64,000 nucleotides of DNA from Sisyra terminalis (lineage: Eukaryota; Arthropoda; Insecta; Neuroptera; Sisyridae). Made by a program: the position numbers and the translations under genes. Location of the stretch: assembly GCA_958496175.1 (NCBI GenBank), contig OY292275.1, positions 38,579,701 through 38,643,700 of the forward strand, written 5' to 3'. The notes beneath the pieces are model-generated. The model saw only the letters and a list, made by a program, of their open reading frames with translations. It made no database searches and was not told the origin of the DNA. Shown here piece by piece: positions 63,301-64,000 of this stretch. How positions within the stretch are numbered: the stretch's first letter is position 1; each line of letters begins with the position of its first letter.

Positions 63301-64000
63301 AAAGTTTTTGAACAGAACTTTGTTATATATTCCTGCTGTTGAATGAAATATTTTTTTTCTAAACGAAAATAGTATGACAGTTACTTGTGCTATTTTCCTT
63401 AATTTAGACATTCGTTGTAGGTATTTCTACCTAAATAGTTAAAGCTCCGAGCACAATTGAAAATCGATATTAAATTAAACTTGACGTATAAAATTTGTCG
63501 CTTGTGACCGAGATAGTTTTTGCGTTTCTCTCGGGTCATTTTCATTGAAGTATCAAGATTAAATTAGAAAAGGTTAAATATTTGAATTGACCGTTCGTGT
63601 GCTTGTGTTTTAATAGAAATACATTAACGTATATTCGTATCTGAATTACAAATCAAAAATTTGATAGAATTTTTAATTCCACTTTTTGCTGCTTCGTTTC
63701 ATTTCAATGAAATCATTTCTCAGTATTGAAGTTTGGTTTGACATAAATTACATAAGCCATTTAAATGTTGACCTAAAGAAGAAAGACGGGAACGAACATT
63801 GAATTTACAATGTGTTCCTCTAATCACAGAATCAATGCTTCCAGTCTGGAACACCTAATGTCGTTGAACTTTTAAACGTGGGATTTTATGTTATGTCCCC
63901 TTGCATTTTCCGCAACTTCATCATTACAATTTCGTTATTCGTTAAATATCATTTTATAAATTGCGATTTAAACATCGACATAGTAATAAGCAAGTCAATG
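57313..64000. other. rutabaga intron 3, long AT-rich remainder
   Basis: No coding exon with adenylate cyclase catalytic motifs was recognised. ORFs at 58637-58969 (both strands), 59910-60194 (-) and 61946-62161 (-) lack motifs. The stretch contains ordinary AT-rich simple sequence. It is assumed to be intron because the gene continues beyond the window. Confidence 0.5.

Overview
This is a very AT-rich, gene-poor animal genome window, almost certainly from an insect. The one clear host gene is an orthologue of Drosophila rutabaga, the Ca2+/calmodulin-responsive membrane adenylate cyclase. It lies on the + strand and only its first three coding exons are here: 39345-39953, 54011-54160 and 54453-54571. 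The exon junctions are GT-AG and keep frame, and the gene runs past the right edge. The insect order cannot be fixed from the sequence.

Most of the rest is transposable-element landscape. Positions 1-9500 hold a minus-strand pair of tRNA-derived SINEs, a decayed two-exon THAP-domain relic, an hAT-type MITE and a non-LTR retrotransposon remnant. Positions 10-17 kb hold two more SINE copies, a second probable hAT MITE, a relic of a DDX3/belle-like C-terminus, an unidentified exon-like ORF, and a solo LTR on the minus strand that carries a long heat-shock-element array. Positions 19.6-31 kb hold decayed non-LTR retrotransposon RNase H and RT ends, a foldback MITE and a SINE with a duplicated tRNA-like head. 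Positions 32316-34914 are a structurally complete hAT transposon with an intact 593-codon transposase, matching terminal inverted repeats and a perfect 8-bp target duplication. A second, broken hAT transposase lies at 36.6-37.45 kb on the minus strand.

The 14-kb first coding intron of rutabaga contains a 6457-bp composite Penelope-like element (40880-47336). It consists of a 5'-truncated inverted copy, a partial 3' copy and a full-length copy with an 825-codon reverse transcriptase/GIY-YIG ORF. The copies encode identical protein over all shared residues, and the whole is bracketed by a 10-bp direct repeat. Each copy carries a hammerhead-ribozyme-like motif just after the ORF.

The best candidates for a second look are the nine-unit heat-shock-element array in the solo LTR, the ribozyme-bearing young Penelope-like composite inside a neuronal signalling gene, the intact hAT element and the six-copy SINE family. 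No CRISPR array, operon, rRNA or authentic tRNA gene was seen.
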